Of a stretch of 64,000 nucleotides of DNA, positions 54,187 to 62,803 are shown piece after piece. Made by a program: the position numbers and the translations under genes. The notes under the pieces are model-generated. The model did not search any database and had not been told where the DNA came from. It saw only the letters and a program-made list of their open reading frames with translations. Source of the DNA: JAWOLE01 sp035263845 (lineage in GTDB: Bacteria; Acidobacteriota; Thermoanaerobaculia; UBA5066; Gp7-AA6). Every line of letters begins with the position of its first letter. Within the stretch, counting starts at the first letter, position 1. Where the stretch lies: positions 47,346-111,345 of the forward strand of contig DATFQY010000222.1 in assembly GCA_035263845.1 (NCBI GenBank), in the 5' to 3' direction.

Positions 54187-54261
54187 TCCCTGGTCCTTAG
54201 TCCGTAGTCCTTCATTGGAAATCGATCAGGGACTAAGGACTAAGTACTACGGACAACGGAC
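54180..54261. repeat. Heptad repeat tract C (GTCCTTA words, inverted arms)
   Basis: Left arm 54180-54214 is five in-register heptads: TCCTTAG, TCCCTGG, TCCTTAG, TCCGTAG, TCCTTCA. Right arm 54227-54261 is five heptads: CAGGGAC, TAAGGAC, TAAGTAC, TACGGAC, AACGGAC, reverse complements of the left word. The longest exact inverted match is 11 bp (54193-54203 with 54230-54240). The yajC stop codon is inside the first heptad. Confidence 0.9.
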
Positions 54262-54323
54262 ACATCCTCTGCTGACAGTCGGTCCTTTTTCCTGTATCAT
54301 CCGCCGTTCTCTCAGGAGGCCTT

Positions 54324-55934
54324 TTGGGTAAAAGACTTCGCTGGCGTGTGCTCCTCATCCTGCTCGTCGTGGCCGGCCTCGTGGCCGGTTACGTTGCCAC
54401 CGGCTACTCCCATGCCCAGAAAGAGTGGATCGGCTCCGGGATGCCCCCGTTCTCCGACGCCCTGAAGAAGGGGATCAAGCTCGGGCTCGACCTGCGCGGC
54501 GGCATCCACCTCGTCCTCCAGGTCAACACCGCGGACGCGATCAAGGCCGAGCGCGACGACGCGGTCGAGCAGCTCCAGTCCCAGGCCCGGGACGGAGGAC
54601 TGACCCTCGGGGCCGTCGAGTACCCCTCCGAGGCCGCCTTCACGGTGGGCGTGACCCCGCAGACCGACGAGAAGAAGCTCGACGAGATCGTCAAACGCTG
54701 GCTGCCCGACTGGAACGTCGGCTCGGCCGGCGGTAAGTGGACCTTCGCCCTGAAGGACCAGAGACGGCGGGAGACGGCGGACAACGCCGTGTCCCAGGCG
54801 GTCGAGACCATCCGGAATCGCGTGGACGAGTTCGGCGTTGCCGAGCCGCTCATCGCTCGCGAGGGGGCGGAGCGCATCCTCGTGCAGCTTCCTGGTATCG
54901 ACGATCCCAAGCGCGTCAAGGACCTGATCAAGAGCACCGCCTTCCTGGAGTTGAAGCTCGTCGAGCAGGGCCCGACGACGGACAAGGCGGCCCTCCTCGC
55001 CCCTTACTCGGGCCAGGTGCCCCCCCAGTTCGAGCTCGTCGAGGAGAAGGCCCAGTCGGGGCAGCGCCAGCCGGGATGGTACCTGGTCAAGAAGGCAGCC
55101 GTCATCACCGGCCGGGACCTGAAGAACGCCCGCCCCTCGCGCGGCCAGTTCGGGTCGAGCTCCGTCACGTTCTTCCTGACGGCTTCCGGCGCCGAGAAGT
55201 TCTCGGCCGCGACGGGCGCCAACGTCGGAAAATTCCTGGCGATCATCCTGGACCACCGGGTCCAGTCCGCTCCGCGGATCCACGAGCGGATCAGCGACAC
55301 CGGCCAGATCACCGGCAACTTCACGCCCGAGGAGGCTAACGACCTCGCGCTCGTCCTGCGGGCCGGCGCGCTGCCGGCGGGCCTGACCTACCTCGAAGAG
55401 CGGACGGTCGGGCCGTCGCTCGGCCTCGACTCGATCCGCAAGGGGATCACGGCCTCGATCGCGGGCGCGCTGCTGGTCTTCATCGCCGTCGTCGTCTACT
55501 ACCGCCGGGCGGGATGGAACGCCGTGCTGGCGCTCCTGCTCAACGCGGTGCTTCTCCTCGGAGCGATGTCGCTCTTCAACGCGACGCTGACCCTTCCGGG
55601 CATCGCCGGCTTCATTCTGACGATCGGCATGGCGGTGGACTCCAACGTGCTGATCTTCGAACGCATCCGCGAGGAGCTGCGGGGCGGCCGCGCCCCGAAG
55701 ACCGCCATCGAGAACGGCTTCTCGAAGGCCTTCGCCACGATCATCGACACCCACATCACCGTCATCATCTCGGCGATCTTCCTCTTCCAGTTCGGCACCG
55801 GGCCGGTGAAGGGGTTCGCCGTGACGCTGATCATCGGTCTGCTCATCTCCGTCTTCACCGCCGTCTTCGTGTCGCACACCGTGTTCGAGATCGAGTACGG
55901 GCGCAAGCAGCACATCGACGCGCTTTCGATCTGA
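54324..55934 (+). CDS. secD: Protein translocase subunit SecD
   Basis: 536 residues, TTG start with AGGAGG 4-5 nt upstream (54314-54319). First helix VLLILLVVAGLVAGYVATGY, then the conserved LGLDLRGGIHLVLQV, the large periplasmic P1 domain (AVSQAVETIRNRVDEFGV, VQLPGIDDPKRVKDLI) and five C-terminal helices with AGFILTIGMAVDSNVLIFERIREEL. Uses the proton gradient to pull exported proteins across the inner membrane. The N-terminal periplasmic insert (about 75-150) is somewhat longer than usual. secF follows after 7 bp. Confidence 0.96.
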   Translation: MGKRLRWRVLLILLVVAGLVAGYVATGYSHAQKEWIGSGMPPFSDALKKGIKLGLDLRGGIHLVLQVNTADAIKAERDDAVEQLQSQARDGGLTLGAVEYPSEAAFTVGVTPQTDEKKLDEIVKRWLPDWNVGSAGGKWTFALKDQRRRETADNAVSQAVETIRNRVDEFGVAEPLIAREGAERILVQLPGIDDPKRVKDLIKSTAFLELKLVEQGPTTDKAALLAPYSGQVPPQFELVEEKAQSGQRQPGWYLVKKAAVITGRDLKNARPSRGQFGSSSVTFFLTASGAEKFSAATGANVGKFLAIILDHRVQSAPRIHERISDTGQITGNFTPEEANDLALVLRAGALPAGLTYLEERTVGPSLGLDSIRKGITASIAGALLVFIAVVVYYRRAGWNAVLALLLNAVLLLGAMSLFNATLTLPGIAGFILTIGMAVDSNVLIFERIREELRGGRAPKTAIENGFSKAFATIIDTHITVIISAIFLFQFGTGPVKGFAVTLIIGLLISVFTAVFVSHTVFEIEYGRKQHIDALSI

Positions 55935-55941
55935 GGCAGGC

Positions 55942-57180
55942 ATGGAACTCTTTCGACAGACCAACATCGACTTTCTCCGCTGGAAGTGGTGGGCGATCGG
56001 CGCCTCGTGGGCGCTGATCCTCGTCGGGCTGCTGGCCATCTTCGTCCAGAAGGGGCTGCGGTTCGGGATCGACTTCGCGGGTGGCACGCAGATCGCCCTG
56101 AAGTTCGGCTCCCGACCGGAAATCGACCACCTGCGAAAGATCCTCGACGCCGGCAACTTCGGCGACACGGGGATCCAGCGCTACGAGGCGCCGGAGAAGA
56201 ACGAGGTCCTGATCCGCGTCCAGCAGCAGAAGAAGGAAGGCCGCGACATCACCGCGGACGTCCTGAACCTGCTGAGGCAGGGGCTCGGCTCCCAGGCCGA
56301 CGCCGCGAAGATCGACCTGAACACGCAGGGGCGCGACAGCCTTGCGGCGCGGCTGACCGCCGCCGACCCGGACCAGGTCGCCGGCAAGGGCGGCCAGACG
56401 CCGGCCGATTACTACGGGCGGATCGCCGAGCAGGTCATCGCGCGGCGGTCGCAGATGGGCCTCTTCAACTCCCCGTCCGACGCGGCGGGGACCCCTGGCC
56501 TCTCCTCCAACGTCAAGACCTGGCTCCAGGCCAACGCCTCGACCGGCCCGTTCGTCCTCCTTTCGGCGGAGAACGTTGGTCCCCAGGTCGGCGCCGACCT
56601 GCGCCAGAAGGCGCTCTGGGCGGTCGCGACCTCGATGGCCGGCATGCTGGTCTACATCGCCTGGCGGTTCCGCTCGTTTCCCTTCGGCTTCGGCGCCGTC
56701 GTCGCGACGCTTCACGACACGCTGATCACGGTCGGGCTGCTGGCGATCTTCCAGCGCGAGTTCAACCTGGTCGTCATCGCCGCGCTCCTGACGCTCGTCG
56801 GTTACTCGGTCAACGACACGGTCGTCGTCTTCGACCGGATCCGCGAGAACCTGCGGACACCCAAGAAGGAGGCGCTGGAGGTCGTCATCAACCGGTCGAT
56901 CAACCAGACGCTGTCGCGGACGGTGCTGACCTCGGGGGCGACGATGCTCGTCGTCGTCGCGCTCTTCTTCCTCGGAGGCGAGGTCCTGAACACCTTCGCG
57001 CTGACGCTGATCATCGGGATCATCATCGGGACGTACTCCTCGATCTACGTCGCCGCGCCGATCGTCGTGATCTGGAAGCAGTGGACGGGCCGCCGCAAGC
57101 TCGCGCCGGTCCCGGCCGCCAAGCCGGTCACACCGGCGCCCGCCAACCCTCCCGCGAAGAAGAAGTCCGGACGCCGCTAA
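55942..57180 (+). CDS. secF: Protein translocase subunit SecF
   Basis: 412 residues, longer than the ~310 of E. coli SecF because of an enlarged periplasmic region (about 65-210). Conserved parts: IDFLRWKWWAIGASWALIL, FGIDFAGGTQIALKF, ENVGPQVGADLRQKALWAV, LLTLVGYSVNDTVVVFDRIRENLR and RSINQTLSRTVLTSGATMLVVVALF. The C-terminus is Pro/Ala/Lys-rich. Partner of SecD and YajC in the same cluster. Confidence 0.96.
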   Translation: MELFRQTNIDFLRWKWWAIGASWALILVGLLAIFVQKGLRFGIDFAGGTQIALKFGSRPEIDHLRKILDAGNFGDTGIQRYEAPEKNEVLIRVQQQKKEGRDITADVLNLLRQGLGSQADAAKIDLNTQGRDSLAARLTAADPDQVAGKGGQTPADYYGRIAEQVIARRSQMGLFNSPSDAAGTPGLSSNVKTWLQANASTGPFVLLSAENVGPQVGADLRQKALWAVATSMAGMLVYIAWRFRSFPFGFGAVVATLHDTLITVGLLAIFQREFNLVVIAALLTLVGYSVNDTVVVFDRIRENLRTPKKEALEVVINRSINQTLSRTVLTSGATMLVVVALFFLGGEVLNTFALTLIIGIIIGTYSSIYVAAPIVVIWKQWTGRRKLAPVPAAKPVTPAPANPPAKKKSGRR

Positions 57181-57189
57181 CGACCGGTA

Positions 57190-57205
57190 GGCTCATAATT
57201 GAGCC
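57190..57205. promoter_or_regulatory. Palindrome GGCTCA-TAAT-TGAGCC overlapping a -10-like box
   Basis: Perfect 6-bp arms around TAAT in the 28-bp gap between secF and the (p)ppGpp synthetase/hydrolase gene. CATAAT (57194-57199), the -10-like box 9 nt before ATG 57209, lies inside the palindrome, so protein binding would block initiation. No T-run follows, so it is not a typical terminator. Confidence 0.45.
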
Positions 57206-57208
57206 GGC

Positions 57209-59389
57209 ATGATCCGGTTTGAAGAGATCCTGGACAGGGTCGAGTCCTACAACCCCCAGACCGACCAGGATTTGCTGCGCCGGGCCTACGTCTTCTCGGC
57301 GCGGGAGCACCGGGGGCAGGTCCGGCGGTCGGGCGACCCTTACCTCGTCCACCCGCTGAACGTCGCGGCGATCCTCGCCGAGATGAAGGCCGACGACGTC
57401 TCGATCGTCGTGGGCCTCCTCCACGACGTCCTGGAAGACACGCTGACGACCCGGGAGTCGATCGCCCAGCAGTTCGGCCCTGAGGTCGCCGACTTGGTCG
57501 ACGGCCTGACCAAGATCGGCCGGTTCTCCTACGTCTCGCGCGAGGAGGCCCAGGCCGAGACCTTCCGCAAAATGATCCTGGCAATGGTGTCGGACCTGCG
57601 GGTCGTCCTCGTCAAGCTCGCCGACCGGCTCCACAACATGCGGACGCTGCGCTTCCTCCCGGAGGCGCGGCAGATCGAGATCTCCCGCGAGACGATGGAC
57701 ATCTACGCGCCGATCGCCAACCGGCTCGGCATGGGCCTGGTCAAGGGGGAGCTCGAGGACCTCGCGTTCCTCTACCTGGAGGCGCAGGAGTACGCCCGGA
57801 TCCAGCGCGAGGTCGAGAAGAGCCTCGAGGGCTCCGAGAAGATGATCGAGCAGATCCGCACCGAGCTCGAGAAGAGGCTGAACGAGGCCGGCATCGCCGC
57901 CGAGGTCACCGGGCGGCGCAAGCACATCTACTCGATCGCGTCGAAGATCCGCCGGCGCGGCGTGGAAGTGGCCCAGCTCTACGACATCCTGGCCTTCCGC
58001 ATCGTCGCGCCCGAGACGAGGGACTGCTACGCCGCGCTCGGGCTGGTCCATCAGCGCTGGCGCCCGGTGCCCGGCCGGATCAAGGACTACATCGCGATGC
58101 CCAAGCCGAACTTCTACCAGTCGCTCCACACGACCGTCATGAGCGGCGCGCAGCCCTTCGAGGTCCAGATCCGGACCCGGGAAATGGACTTGATCGCGGA
58201 GCGCGGCATCGCGGCGCACTGGAAGTACAAGGAGGGCAAGATCGGCCCGCACGCCGACGACGCGCGGTTCCAGTGGCTGCGGTCGCTGGTGGACTGGCAG
58301 AGCGAGGTCTCCGATCCGCGCCAGTTCCTCTCCGCGCTGAAGGTGGACCTGTACCCGGACGAGGTCTACACCTTCACGCCGAAGGGGGAGGTCTTCGCGT
58401 TCCCCCGGGGCGCCACGACGCTGGACTTCGCCTACCGGGTCCACACGGACGTCGGCCACCGCTGCGTCGGCGCGAAGGTCAACGGCAAGCTCGTCCCGCT
58501 CCGAACGCCGCTCTCCTCCGGCGACATCGTGGAGATCCTGACGGCGCCCAACCAGAACCCCTCCCGCGACTGGCTCTCCTTCGTCACGACGAGCCGGGCG
58601 CGCCACAAGATCCGCCACTTCATTCACACCGAGGAGAAGCGGCAGGCGATGGAGCTCGGCCGGCGGCTTCTCGAGCGGGAGCTGAAGAAGTACAAGCGGA
58701 CCGTCAAGAAGCTCGAGCAGCAGGGCCTGCTCCAGAAGGTGCTCGCGACGTGGGGGTTCTCGAAGCCCGAGGATCTCTACGCCGCGATCGGCTACGGCAA
58801 GCTCGCCGCCCGGGTGGCCCTGGAGCGCTTCGTCCCGGCGGAGGAGATCTCGAAGGTCGAGCCGCCCAAGCGGGAGACGGCGGTCACGCGGGTCGTTCGC
58901 AAGATCCTCCCGTTCGGGTCGCCCGACATCGTCGTCGTGGGGCATAACGACCTGCTCGCCTCGCTCGCCAAGTGCTGCGGGCCGGTGCCCGGCGAGAAGA
59001 TCGTCGGCTACATCACCCGGGGGCGCGGCGTCTCCGTCCACTCGGAGAGCTGCCCCAACGTCCGCAACCTCCTCTACGACCCGGGGAGGCAGATCGAGGT
59101 CGCGTGGGCGGGCGAGAAGTCCACGACGTACGCGATCGAGCTCGAGGTCGTCTCCGACGACCGGCCGGGGCTGCTGGCCGACCTGACCCAGGCGATTGCC
59201 GGCGAAGGCTCCAACATCCGCCGCATCGAGGCCCGGGCCGACGAGGGGAGGAGGGGGTACGTCTCCGTCTCCCTGGAGACCTCGGACTTGAAGCACCTGG
59301 AGAAGATCCTCGCCAAGCTCAAGGCGATCCGCGGAGTCCAGGAAGTCATCCGCAAGTACAACGTCCCCGTGGCCGGGGAGCGCGACTAA
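57209..59389 (+). CDS. rel: Bifunctional (p)ppGpp synthetase/hydrolase (RelA/SpoT/Rel)
   Basis: 726 residues, the length of long RSH proteins. HD hydrolase domain about 25-180 (HPLNVAAILAEMKAD, VGLLHDVLEDT, VKLADRLHNMRTL), synthetase domain about 230-345 (RGVEVAQLYDILAFRIV, KDYIAMPKPNFYQSLHTTVM, FEVQIRTREMDLIAERGIAAHW), TGS about 385-445 (YTFTPKGEVFAFPRGATTLDFAY), helical/Zn-finger-like region with LAKCCGPVPGEKIVGYITRGRGVSVH, and a C-terminal ACT domain (LEVVSDDRPGLLADLTQAI). Both the HD pair and synthetase residues are present, so it should make and degrade the alarmone. Confidence 0.95.
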   Translation: MIRFEEILDRVESYNPQTDQDLLRRAYVFSAREHRGQVRRSGDPYLVHPLNVAAILAEMKADDVSIVVGLLHDVLEDTLTTRESIAQQFGPEVADLVDGLTKIGRFSYVSREEAQAETFRKMILAMVSDLRVVLVKLADRLHNMRTLRFLPEARQIEISRETMDIYAPIANRLGMGLVKGELEDLAFLYLEAQEYARIQREVEKSLEGSEKMIEQIRTELEKRLNEAGIAAEVTGRRKHIYSIASKIRRRGVEVAQLYDILAFRIVAPETRDCYAALGLVHQRWRPVPGRIKDYIAMPKPNFYQSLHTTVMSGAQPFEVQIRTREMDLIAERGIAAHWKYKEGKIGPHADDARFQWLRSLVDWQSEVSDPRQFLSALKVDLYPDEVYTFTPKGEVFAFPRGATTLDFAYRVHTDVGHRCVGAKVNGKLVPLRTPLSSGDIVEILTAPNQNPSRDWLSFVTTSRARHKIRHFIHTEEKRQAMELGRRLLERELKKYKRTVKKLEQQGLLQKVLATWGFSKPEDLYAAIGYGKLAARVALERFVPAEEISKVEPPKRETAVTRVVRKILPFGSPDIVVVGHNDLLASLAKCCGPVPGEKIVGYITRGRGVSVHSESCPNVRNLLYDPGRQIEVAWAGEKSTTYAIELEVVSDDRPGLLADLTQAIAGEGSNIRRIEARADEGRRGYVSVSLETSDLKHLEKILAKLKAIRGVQEVIRKYNVPVAGERD

Positions 59390-59392
59390 GAG

Positions 59393-59608
59393 CTAGACCG
59401 CTGCGGTCTTCGGTCTTGCGGCGGGCTTCGTCAGCTTGCCAGATCGGATACAACGGGTGCAGGCGCGGACGCGGCGGGTCCGGCCGCCGACGACGGCGCG
59501 GACTTCCTTGATGTTCAAGTGCCACTTCCGGTTCGTCACGTTGTGCGCGTGGCTGACCCGGTGACCGGTCATCGGGGTCTTCTCGCAAAACTGGCAGTGC
59601 TGGGCCAT
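59393..59608 (-). CDS. rpmB: 50S ribosomal protein L28
   Basis: 71 residues: CQFCEKTPMTGHRVSHAHNV, then NRKWHLNIKEVRAV and RVRACTRCIRSGKL. Both CxxC pairs are retained, so this is the zinc-binding (C+) form. The ribosome site GAGGGAACGAC precedes the ATG. It converges on the rel gene with 3 bp between stops. Upstream is a GACCCC-GTC-GGGGTC hairpin. Confidence 0.95.
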   Translation of the reverse strand: MAQHCQFCEKTPMTGHRVSHAHNVTNRKWHLNIKEVRAVVGGRTRRVRACTRCIRSGKLTKPAARPKTAAV

Positions 59609-59636
59609 TCGTCGTTCCCTCGATCAAAGAATAGAG

Positions 59637-59651
59637 ACCCCGTCGGGGTCG
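59637..59651 (-). promoter_or_regulatory. Hairpin GACCCC-GTC-GGGGTC in the rpmB promoter/leader
   Basis: Six-bp perfect stem with a 3-nt loop just upstream of a TATTCT box (59630-59635 on the minus strand). It might be an operator or a leader hairpin for L28 control. Confidence 0.35.
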
Positions 59652-59782
59652 GAAAAGCGGGCAATCCTACCCTCTGCGGGCTTTCAGCGCAACCCGAATC
59701 TTTTTCGGCTCCGGAACCTGTCCTTTTCCCTGTACCTCGCGCTAAGTGATTGGAAGGCGAGGTGTTTGGAGCCGCGGCACCT

Positions 59783-59810
59783 TGACTGGGGAAAAATCTT
59801 CTGTTACCTT
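59783..59810 (+). promoter_or_regulatory. Possible promoter of the pil operon
   Basis: TTGACT (59783-59788) with a 16-bp spacer to TTACCT (59805-59810), about 67 bp before the pilM GTG. The -10 is weak. The rest of the 268-bp gap between rpmB and pilM shows no gene. Confidence 0.35.
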
Positions 59811-59876
59811 GAGCCACAGCCGTAAAAACCCTTAGTTGAAGCCCTAAACCGTTTTAGTTCTTTCGGTGGGCGTTAG

Positions 59877-60938
59877 GTGCTGTTTAAGAAATCGAAGAAC
59901 CTCGTCGGTCTCGACATCGGTTCCTCCGCGGTCAAGCTCGTCGAGCTGAAAGACGCCAAAGGGGGCGGGTACCGGCTCGTCCGCACCGGGATCGAACCGC
60001 TCTCTCCCGAGGCGATCGTGGACGGCGCGATCATGGACGCCTCCCTCGTCGTGGACACGGTCAACCGCGTCATTTCCTCCCTGAACGTCCGCAACAACGA
60101 CTTCGGGACCTCGCTTTCGGGCCACTCCGTGATCATCAAGAAGATCTCGCTTCCGGCGATGTCGGCCGAGGAGCTGTCCGAGTCCATCCGCTGGGAGGCC
60201 GAGCAGTACGTCCCCTTCGACATCAACGACGTCAACCTCGACTACGTCGTTCTCGAGCCGGGCGGTGGCGACTCGATGGACGTCCTGCTGGTCGCCGTCA
60301 AGAAGGACAAGATCGGCGACTACACCAGCGTCATCAACCAGGCCGGCAAGACCCCGGTGCTCGTGGACGTGGACGCCTTCGCCCTCCAGAACGCCTTCGA
60401 GATCAACTACCCGGTCGAGCCGGGCAGGGTCGTCGCGCTGGTCAACATCGGAGCGTCCGTCACGAATGTGAACATTCTGTCGGGCGCCAGCACGATCTTC
60501 TGGCGGGACATCTCCTTCGGGGGCAACCAGTACACCGACGCCATCCAGAAGCAGCTCTCGCTGGGCTTCGAGCAGGCCGACTCCTTGAAGCGCGGCGAGG
60601 CCTCGGGGGAGCACTCCATGCAGGAGATCCTCCCGATCCTGCGGTCGGTCTCCGACGACCTCTCCCAGGAGCTTCAGAAGACGTTCGACTTCTTCGGAGC
60701 CACGACCTCGACGGAGCGCATCGACCAGCTCTTCATCGCGGGGGGCTGCTCGCGCATCGTCAACCTCGACCGCCAGCTGAAGGAGCGGTTCGGGATGCCC
60801 GTCGAGATCATGAACCCCTTCCGCCAGATCGACGTCTCGGGGGCTTCGGTCTCCGCGGAGTGGCTCAATGAGAACGCCCCGAGCCTGACTGTCGCCGTCG
60901 GGCTGGCGACCCGGCACATCGGGGACGAAGCCGCTTGA
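59877..60938 (+). CDS. pilM: Type IV pilus assembly ATPase-fold protein PilM
   Basis: 353 residues from GTG. FtsA/actin-like fold: NLVGLDIGSSAVKLVELKD (phosphate 1), VISSLNVRNNDFGTSLSGHSVIIKKISLP, IRWEAEQYVPFDINDVNLDY, VVALVNIGASVTNVNIL (phosphate 2) and LFIAGGCSRIVNLDRQLKERFG. It binds the N-terminal cytoplasmic tail of PilN at the inner membrane. First gene of pilMNOPQ; the pilN TTG overlaps its stop (TTGA). Confidence 0.96.
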   Translation: MLFKKSKNLVGLDIGSSAVKLVELKDAKGGGYRLVRTGIEPLSPEAIVDGAIMDASLVVDTVNRVISSLNVRNNDFGTSLSGHSVIIKKISLPAMSAEELSESIRWEAEQYVPFDINDVNLDYVVLEPGGGDSMDVLLVAVKKDKIGDYTSVINQAGKTPVLVDVDAFALQNAFEINYPVEPGRVVALVNIGASVTNVNILSGASTIFWRDISFGGNQYTDAIQKQLSLGFEQADSLKRGEASGEHSMQEILPILRSVSDDLSQELQKTFDFFGATTSTERIDQLFIAGGCSRIVNLDRQLKERFGMPVEIMNPFRQIDVSGASVSAEWLNENAPSLTVAVGLATRHIGDEAA

Positions 60939-61582
60939 TCCGGATCAACCTTCTCACCGAGGCCAAGGCCGCCGCGGCGAGGAAGAGGGCGCCGATGCTG
61001 CCGAGCGGCGCCCGGCTCAACAATCTGCTCTTCTTCGGCGGGCTCGTGCTGGGCGTGCTCTACATCGCTGTCTTCGGGCTCCTGGCGATCTCCGAGCGAA
61101 GCCGCCTGGATGACGACATCGTCAAGGCCCGCCTCGAGGCGGAGCGCCTGAAGTCCATCATCGAAGAGGTCAAGGAGTACGAGGCCAAAAAGTCGAACCT
61201 GGAGTCGAAGATCCAGCTCATCAACGCCCTGAAGACGAACCAGAAGGGCCCCGTCCGGCTGATGGACGAGATTTCCAAGGCGCTTCCCGACCTGGTCTGG
61301 CTGACCAACCTCGACGTCTCCAACAACCAGATCTCCATGAAGGGCAAGACCCTCTCGCCGAACGCCGTCGCGACCTACCTCGAGAACCTGAAGAAGAGCC
61401 CGTTCTTCGCCGAGCCGGTCTTCAAGTCGCTCGGGCAGGACGGCGGGAACGCGGGGACCTACAGCTGGGAGATGACGCTGACCTTCAACCCCGCCGCGGT
61501 GCTGGCCTCCGCGCCGGCTCCCGCGCCCACCCCCGGCGCCGGGGCTCCTCCCGTCCCGGAGAAGAAAGGGAAGGGGGCTTAG
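60935..61582 (+). CDS. pilN: Type IV pilus inner-membrane protein PilN
   Basis: 215 residues, TTG start coupled to pilM. The short cytoplasmic motif IRINLLTE, which docks into PilM, is followed by a membrane helix (about 28-50, LLFFGGLVLGVLYIAVFGLL), a coiled coil and a ferredoxin-like periplasmic domain (ISKALPDLVWLTNLDVSNNQ, VATYLENLKKSPFFAEP). The tail is Pro/Ala-rich. Forms heterodimers with PilO. Confidence 0.94.
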   Translation: MIRINLLTEAKAAAARKRAPMLPSGARLNNLLFFGGLVLGVLYIAVFGLLAISERSRLDDDIVKARLEAERLKSIIEEVKEYEAKKSNLESKIQLINALKTNQKGPVRLMDEISKALPDLVWLTNLDVSNNQISMKGKTLSPNAVATYLENLKKSPFFAEPVFKSLGQDGGNAGTYSWEMTLTFNPAAVLASAPAPAPTPGAGAPPVPEKKGKGA

Positions 61583-61588
61583 CGTTCG

Positions 61589-62260
61589 ATGGCGCTGGAG
61601 CTGAGGCTCGAGGACCGGAAGTGGTGGGTGGCCCTGGCCTTCGGCATCGCCTTCGGCGCCGCCCTGGCCGGCGCGGTCCACTACGCGTGGATCCGCGGGC
61701 TCCACGACGAGATCCGAGCCAAGCGCACGGAGCTCGACGGTTTGAACCAGGAGATTCAGAAGGGCCGCGCGGCCGAGCGCAAGCTCTCCCAGTTCCGCGA
61801 AGAGGTCAAGCGGCTGGAGATCGACCTGGCCAAGCTCCTCCAGATCCTCCCCTCCAAGCGCAACACCGAGGACCTGATCAAGAGGATCGAGGCACTGACG
61901 CGGCAGGGCGACTTCTCCCTGAAGAAATTCACGCCGGGGGAGTTCATCGGCAAGGACTTCTACTCGGAGTGGCCGATCACCATCCAGCTCGACGGGACGT
62001 ACCACAACCTCGCGCTGTTCTTCGACCGGATGAGCCGCTTCTCGCGGATCATCAACGTCGAGGAGATGAGAATCGGAACGCTCGACGCGCCCGGCAAGTC
62101 CATCGCGGCGAGTTTCGTGGCCAAGACCTTCATCTACACCGCCGACGAGAAGGCGGAGGCGAAGAAGGCCGCCGCCGGCAGCCAGCCCTCCAATCCGATC
62201 GGCGGCGCCGCGTCCAAGGCGCAGGCCCTCAAGAAGAAGTCCGAAACGGGTGCGGATTGA
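61589..62260 (+). CDS. pilO: Type IV pilus inner-membrane protein PilO
   Basis: 223 residues. Short N-terminal cytoplasmic part (ALELRLEDRKWW), helix VALAFGIAFGAALAGAVHYAW, coiled coil (EIRAKRTELDGLNQEIQKG) and periplasmic ferredoxin-like domain (LLQILPSKRNTEDLIKRIEA, LDGTYHNLALFFDRMSRFSRI). Aligns the pilus machine with PilN and PilP. Its stop overlaps the pilP TTG. Confidence 0.94.
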   Translation: MALELRLEDRKWWVALAFGIAFGAALAGAVHYAWIRGLHDEIRAKRTELDGLNQEIQKGRAAERKLSQFREEVKRLEIDLAKLLQILPSKRNTEDLIKRIEALTRQGDFSLKKFTPGEFIGKDFYSEWPITIQLDGTYHNLALFFDRMSRFSRIINVEEMRIGTLDAPGKSIAASFVAKTFIYTADEKAEAKKAAAGSQPSNPIGGAASKAQALKKKSETGAD

Positions 62261-62763
62261 GAAGGCTCGCCGTGGCGGCCGCGGCCGCGCTCCTGGCCGG
62301 CTCGGCGTTCGGCGCTTCGCCGCAGGCGACGCCCTCGCCCGTCCCGACGCCCGCCCCGGCCACGCCCGGGGAATCGCCCGGCCAGGCCCTGATCGAGCAG
62401 GAGGAGTCGGCGATGTCGGGACGGTCCTACTCCTACGATCCCGCCGGCCGGCGCGACCCGTTCCGCTCGCTGCTGATCCGGTCGGACAAGGGGGGCGGGC
62501 ACCGTGCGCCGGGTATCGCCGGGATCGCCATCGACGACGTCACGCTCCAGGGGATCTGGAGGACGCGCGCCGGATACGTCGCCCAGATCCGGGGAACCGA
62601 CAACAAGAGCTACCTCCTGCGCTCGGGCGACCAGCTCTACGACGGCGAGGTGCTGAGGATCGCCCCCAACGAAGTCACGTTCCGTCAGAACCTGAACGAT
62701 CCCCAGAGCGTGAAGCCATTCCGGGACATCACCAAGCAGCTCAATGCGACGATCAAGCCCTGA
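62257..62763 (+). CDS. pilP: Type IV pilus assembly protein PilP
   Basis: 168 residues from TTG overlapping the pilO stop (TTGA). Signal segment RRLAVAAAAALLAGSAFGAS, a Pro/Thr-rich linker, then SYSYDPAGRRDPFRSLLI and the beta domain (GIAIDDVTLQGIWRTRAGYVAQI, RSGDQLYDGEVLRI). PilP links the PilNO inner-membrane complex to the PilQ secretin. No lipobox cysteine is seen, unlike many PilP proteins. Confidence 0.9.
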   Translation: MRRLAVAAAAALLAGSAFGASPQATPSPVPTPAPATPGESPGQALIEQEESAMSGRSYSYDPAGRRDPFRSLLIRSDKGGGHRAPGIAGIAIDDVTLQGIWRTRAGYVAQIRGTDNKSYLLRSGDQLYDGEVLRIAPNEVTFRQNLNDPQSVKPFRDITKQLNATIKP

Positions 62764-62803
62764 TTTCGGAAGGAAGACGTCTTCCGGCGCGACGGGAGGA
62801 GCG

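Noticed and set aside
50158..54261. CRISPR array or attachment site explanation for the heptad tracts
   Set aside because: Units are 7 bp with no spacers, there are no cas genes, and no integrase or tRNA lies next to them.
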